NCBI RefSeq assembly: GCF_015207105.1
Contig: NZ_JADEXO010000011.1
Location: 23,448 to 87,447 of the forward strand
DNA from: a cf. Phormidesmis sp. LEGE 11477
Lineage (GTDB): Bacteria; Cyanobacteriota; Cyanobacteriia; Phormidesmidales; Phormidesmidaceae
Direction of reading: 5' to 3'
Length of the DNA: 64,000 nt
Below, piece by piece: positions 26,605 to 36,111 of this stretch. Position 1 is the stretch's first letter, and the number at the start of each line of letters is the position of its first letter. The notes below the pieces were generated by a model that saw only the letters and a program-made list of their open reading frames with translations, made no database searches and had not been told where the DNA came from. The position numbers and the translations under genes are program-made.

Positions 26605-27945
26605 ATGACGACCCCAGAGACAGCCCAAGACACGCCTAAAATTATTGTTTTAGATGACGACCCGACGGGTTCGCAGACAGTACATAGCTGCCTGCTGCTA
26701 TTGAAGTGGAATGTCGACACGCTCTGTTTGGGCCTGCAAGATCCTTCGCCGATCTTCTTTGTGCTGACCAACACGCGATCACTTACTCCAGAGGCCGCTG
26801 CCGCTGTCACTACCGAAGTTTGCGACAATCTCAAACAGGCCCTAGCTCAGACCGACACCACTAACTTTTTGGTGGTCAGTCGCTCAGACTCTACCTTACG
26901 CGGACACTATCCCATCGAGACCAATGTCATCGCCGAGCATCTAGGGCCCTTCGACGCTCATTTTCTCACGCCGACCTTCTTTGAGGCCGGTAGAGTGACT
27001 GTCGGCGGCACTCACTATATCGAGTCCGACGGCCAGCGCATTCCTACCCACGATACAGAATTTGCCAAAGATTCTGTGTTTGGCTACAGCACCAGCTATC
27101 TACCCGACTACGTAGAAGAAAAAACAAACGGCAAAATATCTGCTGACGAAGTAGAACAGTTCACCCTAGAAGATATCCGTCAGGGCAGTTTAGACAGACT
27201 GCTGAAGCTAAAGGGCAATCGCTGCGTAGCTGTTGATGGCGAAAGGCAAAGCGATTTAGATCAGTTCGCCAAAGACCTATTGGCCGCCGCTGCCCAGGGT
27301 AAAAAGTTCTTATTTCGCAGCGCCGCTAGTCTGCTGACGTCCTTGGCGAATCTGCCGCCGCAGCCAACTGCCCCCGAAGAAATGTATCAGCTCACCCATG
27401 CTTCAGCCGGGGCAGTCATCGTCGGTTCCCACGTCAAAAAAACAACTCGTCAGCTAGAAGCTCTCTTAAATACGACCGATACGGTGGGCGTAGAAGTGGA
27501 TGTTTCGCAGCTAAAAGATAGTCCAGATACGGCGCACGATCAGCTATTGAACGCTGTCGTCAAAGAGATCGAAAACGCACACAGCAAAGGCAAAACACCC
27601 GTTATCTACACTAGTCGAACAGAGCTGACATTTGACAATTCGCAAACTCGACTGGCTTTTGGTGAGGCGATTTCAGCGCTGCTAGTCGAGGTAGTGCAGG
27701 CGCTGCCGCAAGACATTGGCTTTCTAATTAGCAAAGGGGGCATCACTTCAAACAACACGCTTAGTAAAGGGCTGGCGTTGACCTCTGCTAGACTGTTAGG
27801 CCAGGTAATTCCAGGCGTTTCTGTCGTGACGACGCCTTCAGATCATCCTCAGTTCGTTGATTTGCCAGTGGTTGTTTTCCCTGGAAATGTTGGCGACGAT
27901 ACGGCCTTGGCCACTGCTTACAAGCGACTGGTAAATCTAGGATAG
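26605..27945 (+). CDS. Four-carbon acid sugar kinase family protein (DUF1537)
   Basis: Kinase of the OtnK/DtnK fold, about 446 residues, expected to phosphorylate a tetronate or similar acid sugar with ATP. The N-terminal domain shows VLDDDPTGSQTVHS and VVSRSDSTLRGHYP, the substrate-binding D-D-D-P-T-G and S-R-S-D-S-T-L-R-G motifs. The C-terminal nucleotide domain shows GAVIVGSHVKKTTRQ and FLISKGGITSNN. I chose ATG 26605 over the adjacent GTG 26602 because GGAGG at 26592-26596 is better spaced. It starts 3 nt after the TPP enzyme gene: a translationally coupled pair. The 3' end overlaps the convergent kinase gene by 9 nt. Confidence 0.9.
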   Translation: MTTPETAQDTPKIIVLDDDPTGSQTVHSCLLLLKWNVDTLCLGLQDPSPIFFVLTNTRSLTPEAAAAVTTEVCDNLKQALAQTDTTNFLVVSRSDSTLRGHYPIETNVIAEHLGPFDAHFLTPTFFEAGRVTVGGTHYIESDGQRIPTHDTEFAKDSVFGYSTSYLPDYVEEKTNGKISADEVEQFTLEDIRQGSLDRLLKLKGNRCVAVDGERQSDLDQFAKDLLAAAAQGKKFLFRSAASLLTSLANLPPQPTAPEEMYQLTHASAGAVIVGSHVKKTTRQLEALLNTTDTVGVEVDVSQLKDSPDTAHDQLLNAVVKEIENAHSKGKTPVIYTSRTELTFDNSQTRLAFGEAISALLVEVVQALPQDIGFLISKGGITSNNTLSKGLALTSARLLGQVIPGVSVVTTPSDHPQFVDLPVVVFPGNVGDDTALATAYKRLVNLG

Positions 27946-29745
27946 CGGCAGCTTGATAATAAACTGAGTACCCGCCTCCGGCGTAGACACACACAGTAGG
28001 CGACCTTTGTTCTGCTGCGTCACAATAGTGTGACTAGTCGAAAGCCCCAGACCGATGCCCTTACCCACAGGTTTGGTTGTGAAAAAGGGATCGAATATTT
28101 TTTCTTGAATATTCTCAGGAATGATAGGGCCGTTATTGGTAATCGTAATCACAGCTTCTTGTGTACTTGAGAGCTCAGTCGAGATTGTGATTTGAGGCGT
28201 CCATTCAGCCGCTAGCTCAGTTTGGTTATCTGTTTTTTCTATTGCTTTTTCTATTGTTCCTTCTGCTATTGTTCCTTCTGCCGGTCGAACTTTATTTTGG
28301 TTGATGTGATACTCATCTAAGGCGTCAATAGCATTTATTAGAATATTCATGAAGACCTGATTCATCGCCCCCACTGAGCAGGTTACCAAAGGCAGCGGGG
28401 AAAAGTTTTTAACGACCTCTACTGGCGGTCTAACCGAGCGATCTTTCAGGCACTGTTCTTTCAAGCGATGCTGCAAGATCATCAAAGTGCTTTCTATTCC
28501 CGCTTGAAGATCGGCTGGCTTACGCTCTGACTCATCCAACCTAGAGAACGTTCTGAGTGCAGCTACAATTTGTTTGATTCGCTGACTACCCATTTGAATT
28601 GATTGGAGCAGACGAGGAAAATCTTCGGCTAGGAATGCTAAGTCTAGATCCTCTGTCATCTCCTGAACAGTCTCAGAAGGGGCTGTATGTTCGATTTGAT
28701 ACTGCTTTAATAATGCTAGAAGCTCGTCGACATATTGCGCCGCTGGGTAGATATTCCCGGAGATGAAGCTGACTGGATTGTTGATTTCATGGGCAATGCC
28801 TGCTACGAGCTGACCAAGGCTAGACATCTTCTCGCTCTGAATTAGCCGCGACTGGGTTTGCTTTAGATTAGCTAAGGCTTGTTCTAATTCATCTGTCTGT
28901 AGCCGATAGCGTCCCTCAGAGGCAAGTACTTCTCGATACTGGTGGTCGAGCAGACGGTCTGCCCTACGAACAAACAAAAATAAAACAGCGTAGAGTCCCG
29001 ATAGAATCAACACGCTACCTAACACGATTACCCGCTGAGTTTGATAGATATGCTGCTGTAGTGGGGTAACATCGCGATACACTTCGAATACGCCGATGAT
29101 GTTGTCATCTTTCTCCGCTCGAATTGGAAGGTAGCTGGAGAGCAGATACCTATCTGTGATTTCTTGATTGATTGCCTGAAAGCTATCACGATGGCCTATC
29201 TGACTGACCACTTGACCAGATTTTGCAGCTACAAACCCAGGAGATTCACTGCTATCTTGACCTATTTGAGAAGCATCTGTTGAAGAGATGACTCGCCCAT
29301 TGAGATCAAAGATTTTAATCTTCTGGATGGTCGAATTGTCAACGGCATCTACTACCTTTTGGTTAATTGTGCGAACGGTTTGGTCGGATAGAAGAGTCTC
29401 ATTATCTAGCAGGCGTATGGTGTACAGGTATTTTCTGTATGTCGGTAAAAGCGCATCAGATAAAACGTGAGTAATAGCTACGTTCCCTTCCTCTGTTGAA
29501 CGGAGCAGATCTTGCTGCGCCTGCCGCCGATAAAATGCAGCTAATAGAAGAACCGCGATCGCAAATCCGCTAATGCTAACAATTGAGAAATTACGGAGTA
29601 GATTGAAGCGCTTATCTGAGGTTGGCTGATTCCGTAGAGAAAAAGCTGAGAGGAAGGTATTTTTCATAGGAGTTAGGCGTTGGGCAGTAGAGCCTTGGGA
29701 CTCCAATGTCATCTTTTTTAAGAAAAATAGCGATTTAGATGACAC
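27937..29745 (-). CDS. Membrane sensor histidine kinase
   Basis: 602 residues. Transmembrane helix 1 is at about 53-71 and helix 2 near 238-260, enclosing a roughly 165-residue extracytoplasmic sensor with a cache-like pattern (IKIFDLNGRVISSTD, GVFEVYRDVTPLQ). A coiled-coil linker leads to the dimerisation domain SLGQLVAGIAHEINNPVSF with phospho-acceptor H319. The HATPase domain ends with FDPFFTTKPVGKGIGLGLS and a final GTQFIIKLP. Another start at residue 27 is possible. No response regulator gene is adjacent, so it is an orphan. The signal is unknown; it is divergent from the cNMP/AAA/Fe-S fusion gene. Confidence 0.93.
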   Translation of the reverse strand: MSSKSLFFLKKMTLESQGSTAQRLTPMKNTFLSAFSLRNQPTSDKRFNLLRNFSIVSISGFAIAVLLLAAFYRRQAQQDLLRSTEEGNVAITHVLSDALLPTYRKYLYTIRLLDNETLLSDQTVRTINQKVVDAVDNSTIQKIKIFDLNGRVISSTDASQIGQDSSESPGFVAAKSGQVVSQIGHRDSFQAINQEITDRYLLSSYLPIRAEKDDNIIGVFEVYRDVTPLQQHIYQTQRVIVLGSVLILSGLYAVLFLFVRRADRLLDHQYREVLASEGRYRLQTDELEQALANLKQTQSRLIQSEKMSSLGQLVAGIAHEINNPVSFISGNIYPAAQYVDELLALLKQYQIEHTAPSETVQEMTEDLDLAFLAEDFPRLLQSIQMGSQRIKQIVAALRTFSRLDESERKPADLQAGIESTLMILQHRLKEQCLKDRSVRPPVEVVKNFSPLPLVTCSVGAMNQVFMNILINAIDALDEYHINQNKVRPAEGTIAEGTIEKAIEKTDNQTELAAEWTPQITISTELSSTQEAVITITNNGPIIPENIQEKIFDPFFTTKPVGKGIGLGLSTSHTIVTQQNKGRLLCVSTPEAGTQFIIKLPLS

Positions 29746-29828
29746 AGCCTATACTTCCCGCCCGCGCTATGTATCTCTATCTTTGTTAACGATGCCTGAT
29801 ACAGGCATCTATTCTGCGCTAAGTTCAG

Positions 29829-32480
29829 ATGAGGAAGTTTGTCGCAGGGGTTCTGACGCTTATGGATGTTTCTTCGCACCCTACCTCACCGGATGATGCA
29901 GCGGAGTCGCTAGGTCTAGGTCTCTCATCAGAAGAGATTGACTGGCTACGAACGGAGACTATCTTTCGTGATTTGCCGCTGGCTTTGGTAGAGGCGATCG
30001 CGCCCTGCCTTCACAAAGTTCCGTTTGCTGCCAATCGTCGTCTAATTCTAGAAGATACTGAACCTGACGCCCTCTATATCCTCAGATCCGGCCAGCTCGA
30101 AAGCTATCGTACCCGCCGCTCCAGTCAAGCTGTAACCGCAGAGCTGCATCCTGGCGAGGTATTGCACTTACAGGCTCTTTTATTAGAAAAAGCTGCCACT
30201 AAAACAGTTGTTTCGCAGACAGAGTGTCTCTTATGGAAATTAGAGAAATCTCGCTTTGTGCAGCTAGCTCAAGAATATCCTGAACTCAATGAGGAACTGT
30301 CTAAACTTCTCGCTACCTGTCTAGAAGATGTTTCAGAGCAGTTAGCCTACGAGCAAGAACGTCAGCAGGCGCTTAGACCTTATTTACTCACTAGAGTCGA
30401 GCGCGGTGTAGTAGGCCGTAGTCGCTACGCCAGTCGGCTTAGGCAGAATGTCAGAGATGCGACCAGTCTAGAGGCTGTTCCTATCGCTACGGATATAGAA
30501 GAAAAGAGCAGCGAGCGACGACCTCCCGTGCTGATTTTTGGCGAGCCAGGACTGAACAAAGACAATCTAGCTGCCCTCATTCACTTTGGATCGGCCAATA
30601 AAAAACAGCCGATGGTTCAAGTCGACTGTGAGAGTCTGCGATCGCAAGATCTCTTTGGTCGAGGCGATAGCCAGCCCGGTTTGCTCGAATGGCTAGGCGC
30701 TGGCACACTTTTGCTCAACAACATTCAAGATCTAGACGAACAGCTAAAAGAGCCGATTCTGTCTCTGCTGGCAGAAGGGTCATACCAGCCCGTCGCTAGA
30801 GAGGGCGAAGCACCCACCGAGCTACGGCATAGTGCCGCTTGGATTCTAGTGGTGGCCGAGAAAGCCTTACCCGAAGTAGCGAAGCGTTGCGCCATGCAAA
30901 TAAAGGTGCCGCCACTGCGTCTTCGCAAAGCTGATATCGAAGCGCTAGTCACCTACTTTGCCCAGCTGCTGTGCCGCCAGCGCAAACGGCGTAAAGTTAA
31001 GCTTGATTCAGCCGCCCTTAGACGCCTGCAAAGCTATGACTTTCCCGGCAATCTGACCGAGCTAGAAAGCATGGTAGAGCGCGCAGTCAATCAGTCAGAA
31101 GGCCATATTCTTACCGAAGAAGTCTTCTGGGCCGAAGAAAATGAAAAGCGTCGCTTTCGGTTCGATCTTTTACAGGGCTATCCGACGCTACGGAAGTTTC
31201 TGCTAAGTCCCTGGTGGCCCGATCGGATCAACTATGGTTTTACGCTATGGTTTTATCCTATTGTTGTTGCTGTCTTGATGTGGGGGCCGCAAACTCGCGA
31301 TACTAATTTCGCACTGAATTTCTTTTGGGCGTGGTGGTGGCCGCTGGTCTTGATTAGCTTTCCGTTTGTCGGTCGGCTGTGGTGCGCGGTTTGCCCCTTC
31401 ATGATCTACGGAGAGGTGGCTCAAAAGCTCTCTTTGATAGTCTGGCCACGTCAGCTTCAGGGCTGGCCTAGGACTTGGGCTGAGCGCTGGGGTGGGTGGA
31501 TTCTCTATGCAGGGTTCGCGCTGATTTTACTGTGGGAAGAGCTTTGGAACCTAGAGAATACGGCCTATCTTTCAGGCTGGCTATTGCTGATTATCACCGC
31601 TGGCGCGGTTGTTTGTTCTGTTCTATTCGAGCGGCGTTTTTGGTGCCGCTATCTCTGCCCGATAGGGGGCATGAATGGCCTATTTGCCAAGCTTTCAATA
31701 GTCGAGCTTCGCGCCCAGCAGGGAATATGCTCAGCGACTTGCAATACTTATCACTGCTACAAGGGTGGTCCGGCTGAGGGCGAAGGGCAAGAAACAGGAG
31801 GCTGCCCAATCTATTCTCATCCGGCCCAGCTCAGCGATAATCGCAACTGCGTTTTGTGCATGACCTGTCTAAAGGCTTGTCCACACAAGTCAGTGGCGCT
31901 AAATCTTAGGCCGCCGGGGATGGAGCTATGGACGACCCACCAGCCGACTAGCTATGAGGTGGCGCTGCTGCTGCTTCTGCTAGGCGCTGTCTATTTGCAT
32001 CGGCTGCCGCAGCTAACGACGATGGTATTTGGAGATACCGCGCTGCTAGAAAGCTTTTGGGGACATGCGATCGCCTCTATCGCTGCTCTATTTTTACCGG
32101 GGGCGATCGCGCTGCTAGTCGATAGAATTCGCGTTCAGTTTCAGGGGACTGGAGCCACTCGCGACTTTCTCACACTAGCCTATGGCTATCTGCCGCTCGT
32201 TCTTTTGGCAAGTCTGTCCCACTATCTACTGCTCGGTTTGTCAGAAGGAGGACAGATTATTCCAGTCTTTTGGGCAACCATCGGTCAGCCTGCTGTGGGC
32301 CTCGAACTAGCCGCTCATCCTGCCGTCATCGCATTTTTGCAAGGCACTTCTCTGCTCTTCGGTGCTGGTCTCAGCATCATCTTGACCCAAAAGATAGGCC
32401 GTCAGTCCTGGCTGAAACTCATGCCGCAGCACAGCATTACCTTGGGCTTCACCATCTTGTTTTGGCAGCTCATTGTGTAA
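29829..32480 (+). CDS. Fusion: cNMP-binding domain, degenerate sigma54-type AAA+ domain, NapH/NosR-like 4Fe-4S membrane domain
   Basis: 883 residues. About 45-165 is a cyclic-nucleotide-binding-type domain. About 190-430 resembles the sigma54-activator AAA+ domain but is degenerate: Walker A reads GEPGLNK (238-244), the GAFTGA loop is missing (LFGRGDSQPGLLEW, 275-288), and the Walker B acidic pair is N297-N298. The sensor-like YDFPGNLTELESMVERA remains. From about 470 a polytopic domain starts, with CxxC-P pairs (RLWCAVCP, FWCRYLCPIGG), a cysteine-rich loop and a ferredoxin motif CVLCMTCLKACP, as in NapH/NosR electron-transfer proteins. Cytoplasmic sensing coupled to membrane redox chemistry is the likely theme. 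ATG 29862 is an alternative start. Confidence 0.85.
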   Translation: MRKFVAGVLTLMDVSSHPTSPDDAAESLGLGLSSEEIDWLRTETIFRDLPLALVEAIAPCLHKVPFAANRRLILEDTEPDALYILRSGQLESYRTRRSSQAVTAELHPGEVLHLQALLLEKAATKTVVSQTECLLWKLEKSRFVQLAQEYPELNEELSKLLATCLEDVSEQLAYEQERQQALRPYLLTRVERGVVGRSRYASRLRQNVRDATSLEAVPIATDIEEKSSERRPPVLIFGEPGLNKDNLAALIHFGSANKKQPMVQVDCESLRSQDLFGRGDSQPGLLEWLGAGTLLLNNIQDLDEQLKEPILSLLAEGSYQPVAREGEAPTELRHSAAWILVVAEKALPEVAKRCAMQIKVPPLRLRKADIEALVTYFAQLLCRQRKRRKVKLDSAALRRLQSYDFPGNLTELESMVERAVNQSEGHILTEEVFWAEENEKRRFRFDLLQGYPTLRKFLLSPWWPDRINYGFTLWFYPIVVAVLMWGPQTRDTNFALNFFWAWWWPLVLISFPFVGRLWCAVCPFMIYGEVAQKLSLIVWPRQLQGWPRTWAERWGGWILYAGFALILLWEELWNLENTAYLSGWLLLIITAGAVVCSVLFERRFWCRYLCPIGGMNGLFAKLSIVELRAQQGICSATCNTYHCYKGGPAEGEGQETGGCPIYSHPAQLSDNRNCVLCMTCLKACPHKSVALNLRPPGMELWTTHQPTSYEVALLLLLLGAVYLHRLPQLTTMVFGDTALLESFWGHAIASIAALFLPGAIALLVDRIRVQFQGTGATRDFLTLAYGYLPLVLLASLSHYLLLGLSEGGQIIPVFWATIGQPAVGLELAAHPAVIAFLQGTSLLFGAGLSIILTQKIGRQSWLKLMPQHSITLGFTILFWQLIV

Positions 32481-32684
32481 GTTAAGAGTTGAAAGTGGGG
32501 AACGAGCCAGCCTGAGATAACCGACCGAGCTACGTTTCTTCAACAAAGGTTCTCAGTACTGAGTGAGAACCATAACACTACATAGAAGTGGATGAATTAG
32601 CAGTTAATTGATCGTTTCTCTGGTGATTATGAATAAGATTGTTCATACTGGAGGTAGAGATCCCCTCGACTGTAGGAGCAATCT

Positions 32685-32915
32685 ATGTTGCCGCAAGATC
32701 TAAAAGCAAAAGTCTTAGAGTTAACGCCTGGTGATCGCCTTACGCTGATCTCTGCCATCGTTGAATCATTGCAAGATACGGCTACTGTTCAGCCTGAGCG
32801 CTCCGGTGCAATTCAACGGATGAGAGGATTATTAAAAACAGAGCAGCCTGCGCCTACTGATGAAGAAGTAGCCGCGATGTTGGAAGAGAGACGCATGGAG
32901 AAGTATCTTCAGTGA
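32685..32915 (+). CDS. Antitoxin of a type II toxin-antitoxin pair
   Basis: 76-residue acidic protein: LTPGDRLTLISAIVESLQ near the N-terminus forms a short helical DNA-binding-like segment similar to cyanobacterial 'addiction module' antitoxins, and the C-terminus (TDEEVAAMLEERRMEKYLQ) would be the toxin-wrapping tail. It overlaps the PIN toxin gene by 4 nt (start GTG within the stop). An inverted repeat GGTTCTCA-N8-TGAGAACC at 32548-32571 lies upstream and may be the autoregulatory operator. Confidence 0.8.
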   Translation: MLPQDLKAKVLELTPGDRLTLISAIVESLQDTATVQPERSGAIQRMRGLLKTEQPAPTDEEVAAMLEERRMEKYLQ

Positions 32916-33340
32916 GAGTTTTGATTGATACCAATATCCTTCTAGACTTTCTATTGCAAAGAGAGCCTTTCTTTCAAGACGCAGAGCGACTGTTTCGAGT
33001 TATTAAATCCAATCAGATCACTGGTTACGCTACAGCTACAACACTTACAGATATTTTCTACATCGCTCGGAAGCACACAAGCAGTATCGAACAAGCACGG
33101 CAAGCAGTTTCAGAGACAATGACAGCAATGGAGATTTGCTCTGTGGATCGTCGGATCTTAGAAACTGCTCTCAGCTCAGGTTCTGCTGATTTCGAGGATG
33201 CAGTTCAGATTGCCTGCGCTGTGGTTCAAAGGCTTGATGCTATCTTGACCCGCGATACTCAAGGTTTTTTGAATTCATCTGTGCCGGTATTGTCGGTCGT
33301 AAGCTGCTTGCAGCAGTTGGAAGAGTCAGATAGTGAGTAG
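32912..33340 (+). CDS. PIN-domain toxin (VapC-like ribonuclease)
   Basis: 142 residues. The acidic PIN residues are visible: D6 in VLIDTNILLDF, the aspartates of SADFEDAVQIACA, and D in ILTRDTQGF. A Mg-dependent RNase that would cleave tRNA or rRNA when free of its antitoxin. GTG start, overlapping the antitoxin stop by 4 nt. The pair stands alone between the Fe-S fusion gene and the ureide gene cluster. Confidence 0.88.
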   Translation: MRVLIDTNILLDFLLQREPFFQDAERLFRVIKSNQITGYATATTLTDIFYIARKHTSSIEQARQAVSETMTAMEICSVDRRILETALSSGSADFEDAVQIACAVVQRLDAILTRDTQGFLNSSVPVLSVVSCLQQLEESDSE

Positions 33341-33501
33341 TCTAGCTGATGCGTGACGTACCGTGCTATATGCCCACGTCTGAGTGTAAACTTTCAACTC
33401 GTCCGCTGTGAACAGTCTTAGCAACAGTCAGAATGCTATTCATGTTGTGATATCCTGCGCTGGATTAGCTCTACTGAACGATTACTTTAGGCTGCTTGAC
33501 T

Positions 33502-34185
33502 ATGGGATGCTATGTCAATTCAGACCCCTATCCTTATCCTTTTAATGGCGATTTGCGACCTGAGAATACGGCGCTGATGATTATTGATATGCAAACCGAC
33601 TTCTGCGGAAAGGATGGCTATGTCGATAAGATGGGCTACGACCTATCGCTGACTCGCGCCCCAATTAAGCCTTTGCAGCAGCTGCTAGGTGTGATGAGGC
33701 CGCTAGGTTATACGATTATGCATACCCGAGAAGGACATCGACCAGATCTATCTGACCTGCCCGAAAACAAGCAGTGGCGATCGCAACAAATTGGCGCTGG
33801 CATCGGCGACCCTGGCCCGTGTGGACGCATCCTAGTCAGAGGTGAAGCTGGCTGGGAAATTATCCCGGAGCTAGCGCCGCTATCCGAAGAAACTATTATC
33901 GACAAGCCGGGTAAAGGGGCTTTCTTCGCGACCGACTTAGATCTGTTGCTGCGTCGTAAGAAGATTCAAAATCTCATCCTCACAGGAATTACAACAGATG
34001 TGTGCGTTCATACAACCATGCGCGAGGCCAACGATCGCGGCTATGAGTGCCTAGTGTTATCCGACTGTACAGGTGCAACAGACTATGGCAACTATCTCGC
34101 TGCGCTTAAGATGATAAAAATGCAGGGCGGCGTCTTTGGCGCTGTTGCCCAATCTAGCGATTTGATTCAGGCGCTGAAGGACTAG
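33502..34185 (+). CDS. Cysteine hydrolase, biuret/triuret hydrolase-like (isochorismatase fold)
   Basis: 227 residues from ATG 33502 (a TTG lies two codons earlier). Isochorismatase-like amidohydrolase: catalytic triad D29 ([10 protein letters not shown]), K135 (DKPGKGAFF) and C168 ([12 protein letters not shown]). The opening [20 protein letters not shown] and [14 protein letters not shown] plus [18 protein letters not shown] are, from memory, very close to the biochemically studied biuret hydrolase of Rhizobium leguminosarum, and triad spacing agrees. Expected reaction: biuret to allophanate and ammonia, or the related triuret reaction. Seven nucleotides separate it from the BMP-type ABC ATPase gene, so it is one operon with an importer. 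Confidence 0.85.
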   Translation: MGCYVNSDPYPYPFNGDLRPENTALMIIDMQTDFCGKDGYVDKMGYDLSLTRAPIKPLQQLLGVMRPLGYTIMHTREGHRPDLSDLPENKQWRSQQIGAGIGDPGPCGRILVRGEAGWEIIPELAPLSEETIIDKPGKGAFFATDLDLLLRRKKIQNLILTGITTDVCVHTTMREANDRGYECLVLSDCTGATDYGNYLAALKMIKMQGGVFGAVAQSSDLIQALKD

Positions 34186-34192
34186 TAAGCAA

Positions 34193-35911
34193 ATGGCATT
34201 TACAGAGGTAAGCTCAGACAAAACGTTAGAATCCACGACAGAACTGGTGCCAGAACTAGTGCCAGAGAAACCACAGGCGTTGAAAGTAGTGGATATGACA
34301 AAACGCTTCGGTCGCTTTGTCGCTCTCGATCGCGTGTCCATGTCGTTAGCGCCTGGTACGATCCACGCCCTCTTGGGGGAAAACGGTGCAGGCAAAAGCA
34401 CCCTGGTAAAGTGCGTGATGGGCTTCTATCAGCCGACAGCGGGCGAGGTGTACATCGGCGATCAAGCTCAATCGATCAAAAGTCCAAAAGACGCTCATGC
34501 CAACGGGATTGGGATGGTTTATCAGCACTTTACCTCTGTGCCTTCGATGAGCGTTGCCGAAAACTTAGTGCTTTCTCGCTACGATACGCCACTGGTCATA
34601 GATTGGAAGCAAGAGCTTTTAGCGCTGGAAACCTTTGTAGAGAATTCTCCTTTCCAAATAGATCTAAAAACGCCAGTTGCTCAACTAGCGGCGGGACAAA
34701 AGCAAAAGCTAGAGATTCTAAAACAGCTTTATCTGAAGCATCGGATTCTGATCTTAGACGAGCCTACTTCGGTGCTGACACCAGCAGAAGCAGATGAAGT
34801 GCTAGGTCTGTTGCGTCAAGAAGTGATCAAAGGCAAGCTTAGCATTTTGTTGATTACCCATAAATTCAAGGAAGTGCTGTCGTTCGCCGACGAGGTGACT
34901 ATCTTGCGTAAAGGTGAGCGGGTTGGCCAAGGTCAGGTCAGCGAGCTTTCTGTCTCAGATATGTCAAGGATGATGCTAGGCGAAGCTAGGGTCACTCAAT
35001 CTAAAGTCGCTCAAACTGTTGAGCAAAAAGCCGCTGTACAAGAAACATCAAACAGTACTCAAGATTCTACTAATTTTAAATCTTCTACTCACGCGCGCGG
35101 GGCTAGCAGTGTTCAGGATTCAAGTATTCAGAATACTAGTGGTTTCAAATCTACCCCCGTCGGTATGCCTACCCTATCGCTCAAAGGTATCAAGGCTCAC
35201 CGAGATAATGGGTTAGTCGCGGTTGATGGCATCAACCTGACGGTCAATAGTGGCGAGATTGTGGGGATTGCAGGTGTCTCTGGTAACGGTCAAAAGGAGC
35301 TAGTGGAGGTGCTCTCCGGGCAGCGATCGCGAGTCAAAGGCACTATTACTGTCAATGGAGAGCCTTACGGAGCGACTCGGGCTGAAATGTTTCGCCATCA
35401 GGTTTATGCCCTGCCCGAAGAGCCTTTGAAGAATGCCTGTGCGCCTGGAATGAGCGTAGCCGAAAATATGTCGCTTAGAACCTTTGATCAGCCGCCTCAA
35501 GCGCGATGGCAGTGGTGGCTAGTGCTTAAAGAAATTCGCAAAATGGCTCAAGGGTTAGTTCAAACCTTTTCGGTCAAAACGCCTTCTGTCGAAACGCCGA
35601 TCAACAACCTCTCTGGTGGCAATGTACAGCGAACGGTGCTAGCTAGAGAGCTTTCTTCAGCGTCGGTTAAGCTACTAATTGCTGCAAATCCTTGTTTTGG
35701 ATTGGACTTTTCAGCAGTGGAGTTTATCCATGATGAGATTGTAGCGGCTCGTGATCGTGGCGTAGCGGTGCTACTGGTAAGTGAAGATTTGGATGAACTG
35801 TTGGAACTGTGCGATCGCATTCTAGTAATCAGCGATGGCAAGCTAGTTTATGAAAGTGCGATCGCCGATGCTGACATCACAGTGATTGGGCAAAGAATGG
35901 CCGGACACTAG
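34193..35911 (+). CDS. ABC importer double ATPase (BMP/nucleoside type)
   Basis: 572 residues with two nucleotide-binding domains. Domain 1: Walker A GENGAGKST, signature region LAAGQKQKLEILK, Walker B ILILDEPT. Domain 2: a divergent Walker A GVSGNGQKELVEVLSG, LSGGNVQRTVLARELS, and Walker B LIAANPC. The domains are joined by a long low-complexity linker (about 275-325) rich in S, T and Q. This architecture and degenerate second site belong to the RbsA/YufO class serving BMP lipoprotein receptors. Matching permeases and receptor lie at 37548-40927 on the other strand. Co-transcribed with the cysteine hydrolase. Confidence 0.93.
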   Translation: MAFTEVSSDKTLESTTELVPELVPEKPQALKVVDMTKRFGRFVALDRVSMSLAPGTIHALLGENGAGKSTLVKCVMGFYQPTAGEVYIGDQAQSIKSPKDAHANGIGMVYQHFTSVPSMSVAENLVLSRYDTPLVIDWKQELLALETFVENSPFQIDLKTPVAQLAAGQKQKLEILKQLYLKHRILILDEPTSVLTPAEADEVLGLLRQEVIKGKLSILLITHKFKEVLSFADEVTILRKGERVGQGQVSELSVSDMSRMMLGEARVTQSKVAQTVEQKAAVQETSNSTQDSTNFKSSTHARGASSVQDSSIQNTSGFKSTPVGMPTLSLKGIKAHRDNGLVAVDGINLTVNSGEIVGIAGVSGNGQKELVEVLSGQRSRVKGTITVNGEPYGATRAEMFRHQVYALPEEPLKNACAPGMSVAENMSLRTFDQPPQARWQWWLVLKEIRKMAQGLVQTFSVKTPSVETPINNLSGGNVQRTVLARELSSASVKLLIAANPCFGLDFSAVEFIHDEIVAARDRGVAVLLVSEDLDELLELCDRILVISDGKLVYESAIADADITVIGQRMAGH

Positions 35912-35922
35912 CGCAGAAAATC

Positions 35923-35957
35923 AAAAAAAGAGCGCAGTACTTAGAAGGCTGCGCTCT
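35923..35957 (-). terminator. Rho-independent terminator between convergent genes
   Basis: Perfect 9-bp stem AGAGCGCAG/CTGCGCTCT (35929-35937 with 35949-35957). On the minus strand it is followed by seven T residues, so it terminates transcripts coming from the CAP-domain gene; the stem lies 18 nt after the ATPase stop and may also stop plus-strand transcripts. Confidence 0.7.
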
Positions 35958-36111
35958 CGTCAGGGGGAATGATTGTCTCTTTAAGTGATATCTTCCTAGG
36001 CAAGATAGCTGAGTTCAGCGCTTTACCGATTACTCTGCCAAAAGCAGTGCAAATCGCTAGAGCGCATGATTAAACACTACTAACAAGCGCTTATCAAACG
36101 CTTATCAAGCG

